Shown: piece after piece, positions 1 through 5,919 of the stretch
How positions within the stretch are numbered: position 1 is the stretch's first letter
Layout: each line of letters starts with the position of its first letter
Source: JAWAPU01 sp038894275
GTDB taxonomy: Archaea; Nanobdellota; Nanobdellia; UBA10117
Assembly: GCA_038894275.1 (NCBI GenBank)
Contig: JAWAPU010000033.1
Span: forward strand, 1 to 6,046
DNA length: 6,046 nucleotides
Reading direction: 5' to 3'
Position numbers and translations under genes: made by a program
The notes under the pieces: model-generated
The model's database searches: none
What the model was told of the DNA's origin: nothing
Seen by the model: the letters and a program-made list of their open reading frames with translations, nothing else

Positions 1-798
1 AATTACGATTTTATCACTATAATGCCTGATGGTAAAGCACTAGAATTAGGTTCTGTAATAAATTTAGGACAAAAATTCGCAAAAGCTTTTAACATAAAAT
101 ATAAAGACAAAAGTGGAAAAGAGCAATATGTTTGGCAAACTTGTTATGGCATTTCTGAAAGAAGTTTAGGTGCCACATTAGCAATTCATGGCGATGATTA
201 TGGATTAATCTTTCTTCCTATCATTGCGCCAATTCAAATAATAATTGTTCCTATATTAAAGGGTCTAAAAGAAAAAGACGAAGCAATTTTAAATAAAGCA
301 CACGAATTAAAAAAATCGCTAGAACCTATCTATAGAGTTGAAATCGATTTATCTGAAAAAAGCCCCGGCGAAAAATTTTACCACTGGGAAGCAAAAGGAG
401 TCCCATTAAGAATTGAATTAGGAGAAAAAGAATTAAAAAATAAAGAATATGCTGTAGCAATTAGAGATATTAAATTTAAAGAAAAAATTTCTGAAAGTGA
501 GTTATTTTCCAAACTTCCGAAATTATTTTACGAATTTGAAGAACGATTATACAAAAAAGCAAAAGAATTTTTTGAAAGTAAAATAAAAATTTGTAAAGAT
601 TTGAAAAGCGCAGAAAAACATATCAAAAGCGGAATTGTAAAATTGGCTTGGTGCGGAGAAGAAAAATGCGGTAAAAACTTAGAAGAAAAATTGGTTGGAT
701 GTGCTCTTGGTTATGATGAAACTGAGCAAGCAAAGGGCAAATGTGTCGCCTGTGGAAAAAATGCAAAAAGAATTTTATATTTTGGCAGAACTTATTAG
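1..798 (+). CDS. proS: Prolyl-tRNA synthetase, archaeal/eukaryote type, 3' part (5' end outside window)
   Basis: Cytoplasmic class II aminoacyl-tRNA synthetase that charges tRNA(Pro) with proline. The frame is open from base 1 (N-Y-D-F-I-T-I before the Met codon at 22), so the gene starts to the left and that Met is internal. Numbering from it, residues 42-60 (YGISERSLGA...HGDD) match the class II motif 3 region of ProRS. The anticodon-binding domain starts near IAPIQIIIVPI (68-78) and contains the diagnostic WEAKGVPLRIELG (122-134). The C-terminal domain has Cys211-x4-Cys216 and Cys241-x2-Cys244, the zinc-binding set of the archaeal/eukaryotic type, and the chain ends in Tyr as that type usually does. 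About 265 residues are present of a family total near 480. It ends in TAG and converges on the - strand gene, with four bases between stops. Identity is secure; only the N-terminal half is unseen. Confidence 0.96.
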   Translation, partial: NYDFITIMPDGKALELGSVINLGQKFAKAFNIKYKDKSGKEQYVWQTCYGISERSLGATLAIHGDDYGLIFLPIIAPIQIIIVPILKGLKEKDEAILNKAHELKKSLEPIYRVEIDLSEKSPGEKFYHWEAKGVPLRIELGEKELKNKEYAVAIRDIKFKEKISESELFSKLPKLFYEFEERLYKKAKEFFESKIKICKDLKSAEKHIKSGIVKLAWCGEEKCGKNLEEKLVGCALGYDETEQAKGKCVACGKNAKRILYFGRTY

Positions 799-802
799 TA
801 TT

Positions 803-1321
803 TTAACATCTTACTTTTATCTTTCCATAGTTTGGAACGTCTAATGAAAATTCTTTCCACACTCCAATTTGCACATCTAGCTTATTCTCTTCACCCAAAC
901 ATTTTGTAACGTCATCTGCAATTTTTTTTATTTTGTTATCTGTATTATAAATTTCTAAGTCATATTTTCCTTCGTTGTTTATAAAAATTTGAAAATCCGG
1001 ATTTTTCTTTCCTTCAACATATACTTTTATTTCTGTACCTATCAGTTGTGCTCTATTCGCACCTTTTCTGTATGACTTCTCGTGGTTTTTAAAATAAGGG
1101 ACTAAGTAAATTTTTTCTGCAGCAACTTTTTGGCCAAAATTTTCTGGACTAGTTATATTCACATCAGTTAATTTTTCTACTAACGGGCTTCTTTCATTTT
1201 CTAAATATGATGGAGGTTCTATCCAAAAGAAATAAGCAAGGCTTACTTCTACTTCGCATTCCGGTAAAGCAATTAATACTTTATCTAATATATCTTCCAC
1301 TCCCACTACAAAAATAGTCAA
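803..1321 (-). CDS. Hypothetical protein, 172 residues, probable TTG start
   Basis: Not recognised. The protein is mixed charged/aromatic with many short beta-like stretches (for example FVVGVED at the N-terminus, GTEIKVYVEG at 95-104, PDFQIFINN at 108-116). It has one probable helix around 130-142 and three cysteines, including the C-terminal residue. There is no signal peptide or membrane segment. It is the last gene of the - strand operon, 19 bases after the yjbQ stop. An in-frame TAA at 1331-1333 caps the frame, and the protein contains no Met codon at all. Translation must therefore begin at a non-ATG codon: TTG at 1321 is the best candidate, while GTG at 1306 or 1300 would trim five or seven residues. 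No Shine-Dalgarno motif is visible. Its length, clean frame and operon position support a real gene; I assign no function. Confidence 0.75.
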   Translation of the reverse strand: MTIFVVGVEDILDKVLIALPECEVEVSLAYFFWIEPPSYLENERSPLVEKLTDVNITSPENFGQKVAAEKIYLVPYFKNHEKSYRKGANRAQLIGTEIKVYVEGKKNPDFQIFINNEGKYDLEIYNTDNKIKKIADDVTKCLGEENKLDVQIGVWKEFSLDVPNYGKIKVRC

Positions 1322-1340
1322 TAAAATTTTTTAAAAGTTT

Positions 1341-1751
1341 TTATAATCCCAAAATTTTAACTAAAACTTTTTTTCTTCTTTGCCCATCGAATTCGCAATA
1401 AAAAATCTCTTCCCATGGACCTAAATCTAATTTTCCATTTGTTATCGCCATAACTACTTGATGCCCCATTAGTTGACGCCAGATATGTGCCGCAGCATTA
1501 TCTTCACCAATATTGTGAGCATAATTCTCATTATACGGCACTAATCTTTCTAAAGTCTTAAGAAAATCCTTATGCAACCCTTTTTCATTGTCATTGACTA
1601 TAACCGCAGCCGTAATATGCATCGGATTAATTAAAACAAGGCCTTCTGTTACTCCGGATTTTTTAACAATTTCTTCTATTTTTTCAGTAATTTTGATAAA
1701 TTCAATTTTGTTTTTTGTGTTAAATTCTAAATATTCTGTTAACGTTTTCAT
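1341..1751 (-). CDS. yjbQ: YjbQ/UPF0047 family protein (secondary thiamine-phosphate synthase enzyme)
   Basis: At 136 residues this is the normal full length for UPF0047, a small single-domain, trimeric family found in all domains of life. The family signature is present: GLVLINPMHITAAVIVN (37-53) with His45, YAH (77-79), the second conserved His89 after an Asn/Ala-rich turn (DNAAAHI), LDLGPWEEIFYCEFDGQRR (108-126) and a C-terminal strand VLVKILG. Usual members have GTWQ where this has GPWE, a mild variation. The family name comes from weak thiamine-phosphate synthase activity shown for E. coli YjbQ; the physiological role is unresolved, so the enzymatic name should be read cautiously. It starts at ATG 12 bases after the thymidylate kinase stop, and the next gene begins 19 bases after its TAA, consistent with cotranscription. 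The family assignment is firm, the reaction is not. Confidence 0.93.
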   Translation of the reverse strand: MKTLTEYLEFNTKNKIEFIKITEKIEEIVKKSGVTEGLVLINPMHITAAVIVNDNEKGLHKDFLKTLERLVPYNENYAHNIGEDNAAAHIWRQLMGHQVVMAITNGKLDLGPWEEIFYCEFDGQRRKKVLVKILGL

Positions 1752-1763
1752 AAGAATAATTTT

Positions 1764-2387
1764 CTAAAGCGATTTTAAAAATTTATTCCAAATATCTTCA
1801 GCGATTACTTTTTTTGCTCTTTGACCATCTATTAATATCCAATTATGGCACCATTTATGCTCAAGGGCAAGCGAAAAATATGCTTTTCGCACATTTGTTA
1901 ATTTATCGATTTTGGATTCGTTTATATCCCATTTTCCTTTTTTTTCCAAACTTTTTCTTCGTATGGATTCTTTTGGCGAAATATCTAAATAAAAAACAAA
2001 ATTTGGTTTTGGTAAGCCAAAATTCTCTGCAAGTGCTACGGCATGTTTTGGGCTTATTATATCTGAATTATATGCTATGTTTGAGGTAAAATATCTATTC
2101 ATAATTACAAACTTTTTTTGATCCAACGCTTTTTTTACTTTTTCAACATCTTTTAGTTGATCAAGAAAATACAAGAAAAAAGCTTCTTTTCTTGAAATCT
2201 TTAGTTTTCTATTTAAAAATTGATTAAGCAATTTTCCATACACACTTTTATAATCGGGGTAGTCGAAATAAATCGCACTTTTGCTTCCGTATCTGTGTTT
2301 TATGTGGCTTAAAAATAATTTACTTTGAGTTTCACACCCAGCACCATCTATTCCTTCAAACACAATTAATAATCCTTTATTTTCCAT
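1764..2387 (-). CDS. tmk: Thymidylate kinase with a divergent P-loop
   Basis: Predicted dTMP kinase (dTMP + ATP to dTDP + ADP), the step after ThyX in dTTP synthesis. The 207 residues are the normal family length. The N-terminus is LLIVFEGIDGAGCETQSK (6-23), collinear with the usual FEGxDGxGKTTQ. The P-loop Lys is Cys18 and the adjacent Ser/Thr is Glu19; Thr20 and Gln21 remain. Further matches are DYP (42-44), which corresponds to the family's substrate-loop region, NRYFTSNIAY (97-106), where the family has DRYxxSxxAY (Asp replaced by Asn97), YLDISPKESIRRK (133-145), and a lid/helix region ending NVRKAYFSLA (165-174). Apart from the P-loop and Asn97 the protein looks intact, suggesting a divergent subfamily rather than decay. 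The ATG is 3 bases after the TGA of the nucleotidyltransferase gene, so the two are almost certainly cotranscribed. An alternative is a related deoxynucleoside-monophosphate kinase. Confidence 0.88.
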   Translation of the reverse strand: MENKGLLIVFEGIDGAGCETQSKLFLSHIKHRYGSKSAIYFDYPDYKSVYGKLLNQFLNRKLKISRKEAFFLYFLDQLKDVEKVKKALDQKKFVIMNRYFTSNIAYNSDIISPKHAVALAENFGLPKPNFVFYLDISPKESIRRKSLEKKGKWDINESKIDKLTNVRKAYFSLALEHKWCHNWILIDGQRAKKVIAEDIWNKFLKSL

Positions 2388-2390
2388 TAT

Positions 2391-3251
2391 TCAGCTTTTT
2401 TTAATAAATTCCTTTTCCCCTTTTTTTGTCAGATCTTCCATAATTTTTGTAAATTCTTGCGTTCTTTCATACCAAAGTTCATAATCTTCACCGGATACTC
2501 TATGAATTTTATGATTCGTTATGTCGTGTGCAAGAGAATACATTTGATTGTACCAATCAACATATTTCTGACTTATTTTTTTATTTTTGACAAAAATTTC
2601 ATTCAAATATTTTGCTATGTGTTCTGGACTTGGCGGTGTTTGGCCATGAGTCATTAATGCAGCATGTGCGGCGTCAACCATCGCCCAATACATATCCTCT
2701 ATCGCGGATAGGGTTTTAACTCTGGCTCTCAACATATGCCATGGCACTCTTGTTAAAACTGTATAAACCGCTTCTGCAGACGGCCGTATTCTACCTTGAT
2801 ATAATAAAAACTTTAGAGGTTCAAAAAATCCTAAATCTAATAAAGCCACACCGTAGCGTAACATATTTATGATTGCAGGGTCTCCTGCTTTAATATTGTC
2901 CCAAAAAGCGGAAAGCGTTATTGTATTAATATGTAATTTGTCTTTATGCGGATCTTCTCTTACAATCTTAAATAATTCTTCTCTGTACCAAGCTATAACT
3001 TCTTCGTCCCACACCATAGAAACATTATCTACTACTATTATAATATCAATGTCAGATTCTGGTTTGGCGACACCTTTTGCAGCCGAACCAAATAAAACTA
3101 TCGACAAAACAACAGGACCAAACTTTTTATAAACTTTTGCTGCAAATTCGTATGCTATTTTGTAATCTTCTTGACTTACACCCTCTAATTTTCTCAATTC
3201 AGGTCTACGAGTTGGAATTGGCAATTTTTTTTCAGACAAATTTTCAGGCAT
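2391..3251 (-). CDS. Nucleotidyltransferase-domain protein with helical (HEPN-like) C-terminal domain
   Basis: A 286-residue soluble protein. Residues 47-76 hold the DNA polymerase beta superfamily signature: a strand leading into LFGSAAKG (53-60, Gly55-Ser56), then SDIDIIIVV (66-74) with the metal-binding pair Asp67 and Asp69. The strand where a third carboxylate is expected reads LHINTITLS (106-114), with no clear Asp or Glu. A conserved-looking linker follows (GDPAIINMLRYGVALLD, 123-139; GRIRP, 153-157). The C-terminal half is helical: AMVDAAHAALM (190-200), a PPSPE turn (206-210), and AHDITNH (241-247) before a last helix; it resembles a HEPN/KNTase-C bundle. It transfers, or once transferred, a nucleotidyl group to an unknown substrate. 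It heads the operon with the kinase and has its own TATA-like box. Because both domains are in one chain, it is not an obvious two-gene MNT/HEPN toxin-antitoxin. The N-terminal domain is firm, the HEPN label tentative. Confidence 0.88.
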   Translation of the reverse strand: MPENLSEKKLPIPTRRPELRKLEGVSQEDYKIAYEFAAKVYKKFGPVVLSIVLFGSAAKGVAKPESDIDIIIVVDNVSMVWDEEVIAWYREELFKIVREDPHKDKLHINTITLSAFWDNIKAGDPAIINMLRYGVALLDLGFFEPLKFLLYQGRIRPSAEAVYTVLTRVPWHMLRARVKTLSAIEDMYWAMVDAAHAALMTHGQTPPSPEHIAKYLNEIFVKNKKISQKYVDWYNQMYSLAHDITNHKIHRVSGEDYELWYERTQEFTKIMEDLTKKGEKEFIKKS

Positions 3252-3277
3252 ATTTATTTTTAATTTAAGCTTGTTAA

Positions 3278-3286
3278 ATATATAAT
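3278..3286 (-). promoter_or_regulatory. TATA-like box of the nucleotidyltransferase-tmk-yjbQ operon
   Basis: The - strand reads AAATTATATATTTAAC across the 68-base gap between thyX and the nucleotidyltransferase gene. The box is centred about 31 bases before the ATG. With the usual archaeal spacing of about 25 bases from box to start site, the transcript would begin only a few bases ahead of the ATG, giving a nearly leaderless mRNA. This agrees with the absence of any Shine-Dalgarno sequence. Position and composition are directly visible; promoter function is inferred. Confidence 0.55.
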
Positions 3287-3287
3287 T

Positions 3288-3298
3288 TGTTACTAACA
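3288..3298. promoter_or_regulatory. Perfect 5+1+5 palindrome abutting the TATA-like box (possible operator)
   Basis: TGTTA-C-TAACA is a perfect inverted repeat with a one-base centre. It lies directly upstream of the operon TATA-like box, where TFB would contact the BRE. A related TAACAA hexamer recurs on the - strand on the other side of the box (about 3271-3276). A repressor or activator site is possible, but short palindromes arise by chance in AT-rich DNA. Confidence 0.3.
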
Positions 3299-3319
3299 GG
3301 TTATACTTATTAATTTTAC

Positions 3320-4027
3320 TTAACTTTTAAGATTCTCCCATTCTTTTCTTCTTTTTTTAACTTTTCCGCAACTAAATCTTCCTTGATCGCATTTTCCTTT
3401 AGAAACACACGAAGGGCCAGCAAGATCCCATAATCTTGGTTCTGTTGGATAAAAAAGAGCGTAAATTTTTTCAGCCAAATTCCTAATTTCCCATTGAGTT
3501 CTATAACACCCTCTTAAATTTAAAAAATGAAACCACTCGCGAACATTTGCAGTCATTATTATTTTTGTTTCAGCCGCGTTTGGTAAAATATAACGTGCGT
3601 CTTCTAGGGGAATTCCTTGGTTTATTAAATTTTGGTAAAAGTCAAAAATTTCTTTAATTTTTGTACAATATTCTCGTTCTAAGGTTTTTTCTTTTATACT
3701 ATCCGGAATTACATATTCATAAGTATTAGTTTCTCTTTGGCTTTGCTGAGAATAAGAGGCAATTCTATGTCTTACTAGTTGATGTGTCAAAACTCTAGAA
3801 ACGCCTTCAATTCCAACAGTATAAATTGCATGTTCAAACGGCGATAAATGTCCATTATAAAGTAAAGTGAGAATTTTTTCTTTCTCTGCCTCAGTCATAC
3901 TTTTTTCAAGCAAATTTTCTAAAGAATATTCGTATTTTGTAGATTTAGCTGCTTTACAAATAATTTTGGCAGGATTGCTCGTATGATCTATTAAATATGC
4001 CTTTAATTTCGCTTCTTTAATCTCCAT
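3320..4027 (-). CDS. thyX: Flavin-dependent thymidylate synthase ThyX
   Basis: Makes dTMP from dUMP using methylene-tetrahydrofolate (or an archaeal pterin analogue), FAD and NAD(P)H; a cytoplasmic homotetramer unrelated to ThyA. The ThyX motif RHRxxSxxxxSxR is intact as RHRIASYSQQSQR (86-98), preceded by HLSPFEHAIYT (60-70). Downstream are the substrate-binding region EDARYILPNAAET (142-154) and REWFHFLNLRGCYRTQWEIR (163-182) with Arg172 and Arg176. The C-terminal tail carries a Cys cluster (AGPSCVSKGKCDQGRFSCGK, Cys207, Cys213, Cys220), which with Cys174 could bind metal and is a feature I associate with archaeal and some clostridial ThyX. At 235 residues it is full length. The ATG at 4027 opens with MEIKEAKLKAYLID, a typical first strand. 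No ThyA is visible. It lies two genes upstream of tmk and 68 bases before the nucleotidyltransferase gene, so the dTMP-making and dTMP-using genes are close but under separate promoters. Confidence 0.97.
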   Translation of the reverse strand: MEIKEAKLKAYLIDHTSNPAKIICKAAKSTKYEYSLENLLEKSMTEAEKEKILTLLYNGHLSPFEHAIYTVGIEGVSRVLTHQLVRHRIASYSQQSQRETNTYEYVIPDSIKEKTLEREYCTKIKEIFDFYQNLINQGIPLEDARYILPNAAETKIIMTANVREWFHFLNLRGCYRTQWEIRNLAEKIYALFYPTEPRLWDLAGPSCVSKGKCDQGRFSCGKVKKRRKEWENLKS

Positions 4028-4058
4028 AACTTTTTACAATTGGTGAATTTTAAAATTA

Positions 4059-4068
4059 TTTATATAAT
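4059..4068 (-). promoter_or_regulatory. TATA-like box of thyX
   Basis: The - strand reads AAAATTATATAAATAA in the 52-base gap between the TIM-barrel gene and thyX. The box is centred about 36 bases ahead of the thyX ATG, predicting a leader of roughly 10 bases. No Shine-Dalgarno motif precedes the ATG (the sequence there is GTAAAAAGTT). The core is nearly self-complementary, so orientation is set by the neighbouring genes rather than by the motif. Confidence 0.5.
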
Positions 4069-4079
4069 TTTGAATATAT

Positions 4080-5888
4080 TTAACTCATTGGCGTCCCTGA
4101 AAAACTTGAACGTTCACCTTTTCTTGGCATTTGTGGAGGCAAGCCAACGCTAAATCCGGAACCATATTCTGAAAAGTGAATTTCTGGGAAAATGTTTCCA
4201 TAGCCTGCAGCGTAACCTGAAGTACCCATGAAATACGTTCCTAGGGCTTCTTGCCAACCTGGAGTTGCTTGCCATCCATACACAGGCATATTAAAGTATT
4301 GAAGTGTTTTTGGCCAAGGACTTTCTTTAAAATGCTGCACCCATGCACCTGCTTCTACGATTCCTCTCAATTTTCCTAGTTTTCCTTCTTTTTCTAAAAT
4401 TTTTAAGAAATTTTTTATATCCACATTGCCCATACCAGGAGGCAGATGCACGTCTTCAAAACCAAAATTGTCTGAAATATGAACATGTTTAATATCCTTG
4501 GCAATTTTTTCTACCTCTTTTTTTAAAGTTTCTGGCTGATAGCCAAATCTCTTAAGTAAATTTATGTGGCCAACGTCCCATGTGGCTCCAATTAGTTTTT
4601 CTGCTAATTTTTCGGCCTTGTCTTTCGACATCTTCATTTCGCTTTGCAATTTTTCCGCAAATATTTCTCTGCTTTCTTTAATTAGATTTCTTAAAGAATC
4701 TGCTCTCCCTCCAATTGCAGTCGGGTATACATTTTCTATGCAAATTATTGGTGCAGATTCTAAAGGCATTTTTTTAGCTTGCGCAATTTTTACACTTTCT
4801 AATGCAGCATTTGCAAAATTTTCAGCAGCCTTTTTATTACCAAAATATTCTACAGGTATAAATTTTGGAGGAGGTTGCGGTATTTGAAACAAAACATTAG
4901 CAATTTCGGAATAATCGGATGGAACTTTTCTTAAAACGTTTATTATTTGTTTTATTTCGCCTGCTTTTTCTTCTGGAAAAATTTTTGCTAAAGAATCGTA
5001 TGCTTTAATGGCTTCGTTATATGCTGAGCGCACCGCCAAGTCAAATTCGCTTTTCCAAAATGTTTTTAATCTTTCATATTCACTTTCGCTAATTCTATTG
5101 GCTGCTTTCGCCTCCTCTATTTTAACTAATTCATTACGCGCCTGAGCAATTTCTTTTAACGATTTATCCCAAAATGTGAGATTTATTGAGCCAAGTCTTG
5201 TTTCCGGCGTGTATAAAACATCTTCTTTAGGATAATGTACCCATTCTCGTTTAACTTGCGAGACTTCACCAGTTGCTGGATCTACAATTGTTTGCCATTC
5301 AACTATTTCGCCACGTTTTAATCGTTCTATTTCTGTTTGATACACGGGTAATTTATCTTTTGGTATTGTTGCATATATTTTTTCGAGCTCTTTTTTTGCT
5401 TCTACAGGGTCGTATCTTATATGCACACTTGGAAAATGGCTTGCATGTACTGTCACGGGAGTAGAAGGTCCAACGACTGCCGCTTTTTGAACAACGTCCG
5501 CAAGAACTCTTTGCTGCTCTCGCCACTGTGTTTCAGACCACCTATTTTCAGAAAAACCAGTTGGCTCTAAAATTGGTGCGTGAATAGAAATTGGAGATGG
5601 CTTGCCTTCTTTTTCAAAATCTCTAATTAGTAGTTTCCCCAATCTTTTTATTTCTTCGAAATGTTCTTTTGGGATGGTTTCCCAGTTTCTTGGTTCTAAA
5701 ACGCCAATTTCTATATTTTGAATTCCGCTTGCCGCCATGCCTGTTATTTGTTGAATTTGATTTGGTGTTTGTGGCGAAGTTGGCGCACCTAAATAAGCAG
5801 CTCGCCAATAAGAATTAACAGCAAAATTTCCTGAACTAGGATCTAAAGCATTATAGTATGCACCTTTTTCTGAATAGCTAAACGCCAT
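4080..5888 (-). CDS. TIM-barrel protein of the AP-endonuclease-2/sugar-isomerase superfamily, with long insertion and Gly/Tyr-rich tail
   Basis: A 602-residue soluble protein, about twice the size of a typical Xyl-isomerase-like barrel (roughly 280). Barrel strands and putative metal ligands can be placed in order: NIEIG (58-62), SIHAP (101-105, His103), TVHAS (146-150, His148), CIENVYP (383-389, Glu385), TWDVGH (436-441, Asp438 and His441), HVHISDN (468-474, His470), EDVHLPPGMGNVD (478-490, Asp479 and His481) and GIVEAGAW (509-516, Glu512). These are collinear with the nine zinc ligands of endonuclease IV. Some uncharacterised archaeal sugar-isomerase relatives share much of the pattern, so the substrate is open. 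Residues about 155-350, between the third and fourth strand regions, are a charged, mostly helical insertion. Residues about 535-602 form a Gly/Tyr/Pro-rich tail (TSGYAAGYGN, 556-565). No signal peptide or membrane helix is seen. The ATG at 5888 is the only sensible start; it lies 31 bases after the stop of the preceding coding tail. Confidence 0.85.
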   Translation of the reverse strand: MAFSYSEKGAYYNALDPSSGNFAVNSYWRAAYLGAPTSPQTPNQIQQITGMAASGIQNIEIGVLEPRNWETIPKEHFEEIKRLGKLLIRDFEKEGKPSPISIHAPILEPTGFSENRWSETQWREQQRVLADVVQKAAVVGPSTPVTVHASHFPSVHIRYDPVEAKKELEKIYATIPKDKLPVYQTEIERLKRGEIVEWQTIVDPATGEVSQVKREWVHYPKEDVLYTPETRLGSINLTFWDKSLKEIAQARNELVKIEEAKAANRISESEYERLKTFWKSEFDLAVRSAYNEAIKAYDSLAKIFPEEKAGEIKQIINVLRKVPSDYSEIANVLFQIPQPPPKFIPVEYFGNKKAAENFANAALESVKIAQAKKMPLESAPIICIENVYPTAIGGRADSLRNLIKESREIFAEKLQSEMKMSKDKAEKLAEKLIGATWDVGHINLLKRFGYQPETLKKEVEKIAKDIKHVHISDNFGFEDVHLPPGMGNVDIKNFLKILEKEGKLGKLRGIVEAGAWVQHFKESPWPKTLQYFNMPVYGWQATPGWQEALGTYFMGTSGYAAGYGNIFPEIHFSEYGSGFSVGLPPQMPRKGERSSFSGTPMS

Positions 5889-5905
5889 TTTTTCAATTAT
5901 TTTTC

Positions 5906-5913
5906 ATATTTAA
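5906..5913 (-). promoter_or_regulatory. Weak TATA-like candidate upstream of the TIM-barrel gene
   Basis: The - strand reads GTTATTAAATATGAAAAA. The AT-rich core TTAAATAT is centred about 22 bases before the ATG, slightly too close for a canonical leaderless promoter. A second candidate, TTATATGA near 5941-5948, lies inside the preceding coding tail and would give a leader of about 30 bases. Cotranscription with the upstream gene is equally possible. Confidence 0.22.
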
Positions 5914-5919
5914 TAACAT

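Noticed and set aside
799..835. T-rich stretch after the proS stop as a transcription terminator
   Set aside because: The T runs are only three or four long and lie inside the convergent gene; not distinguishable from the AT-rich background.
1322..1345. AAAACTTTTAAAAAATTTT-like A/T symmetry between yjbQ and the hypothetical gene as a hairpin terminator
   Set aside because: Pure A/T symmetry of this length is expected by chance here, and the gap is only 19 bases inside an apparent operon.
1814..2089. A 91-residue + strand frame that looks membrane-like, opposite tmk
   Set aside because: The hydrophobic Leu/Phe runs are the complement of Lys/Glu-rich tmk codons; the kinase on the other strand is well supported.
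2391..3251. Reading the nucleotidyltransferase as half of an MNT/HEPN toxin-antitoxin pair
   Set aside because: Both domains are in one 286-residue chain, no partner small HEPN gene adjoins it, and its operon partner is a nucleotide kinase.
2869..3268. Two + strand frames (87 and 63 residues) opposite the nucleotidyltransferase
   Set aside because: Antisense shadows of a gene with intact GSAAKG and SDIDI motifs; one also overlaps the promoter gap.
4564..4887. A 107-residue + strand frame opposite the TIM-barrel gene
   Set aside because: Antisense shadow of the region coding the IENVYP and WDVGH motifs; Ser/Ala/Phe-rich with no recognisable domain.
5623..5808. A 61-residue - strand frame within the N-terminal part of the TIM-barrel gene
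   Set aside because: Alternate-frame shadow: its residues (many Asn/Thr/Lys/Arg) are what the barrel gene's codons give when shifted, and the barrel frame has clear motifs here.
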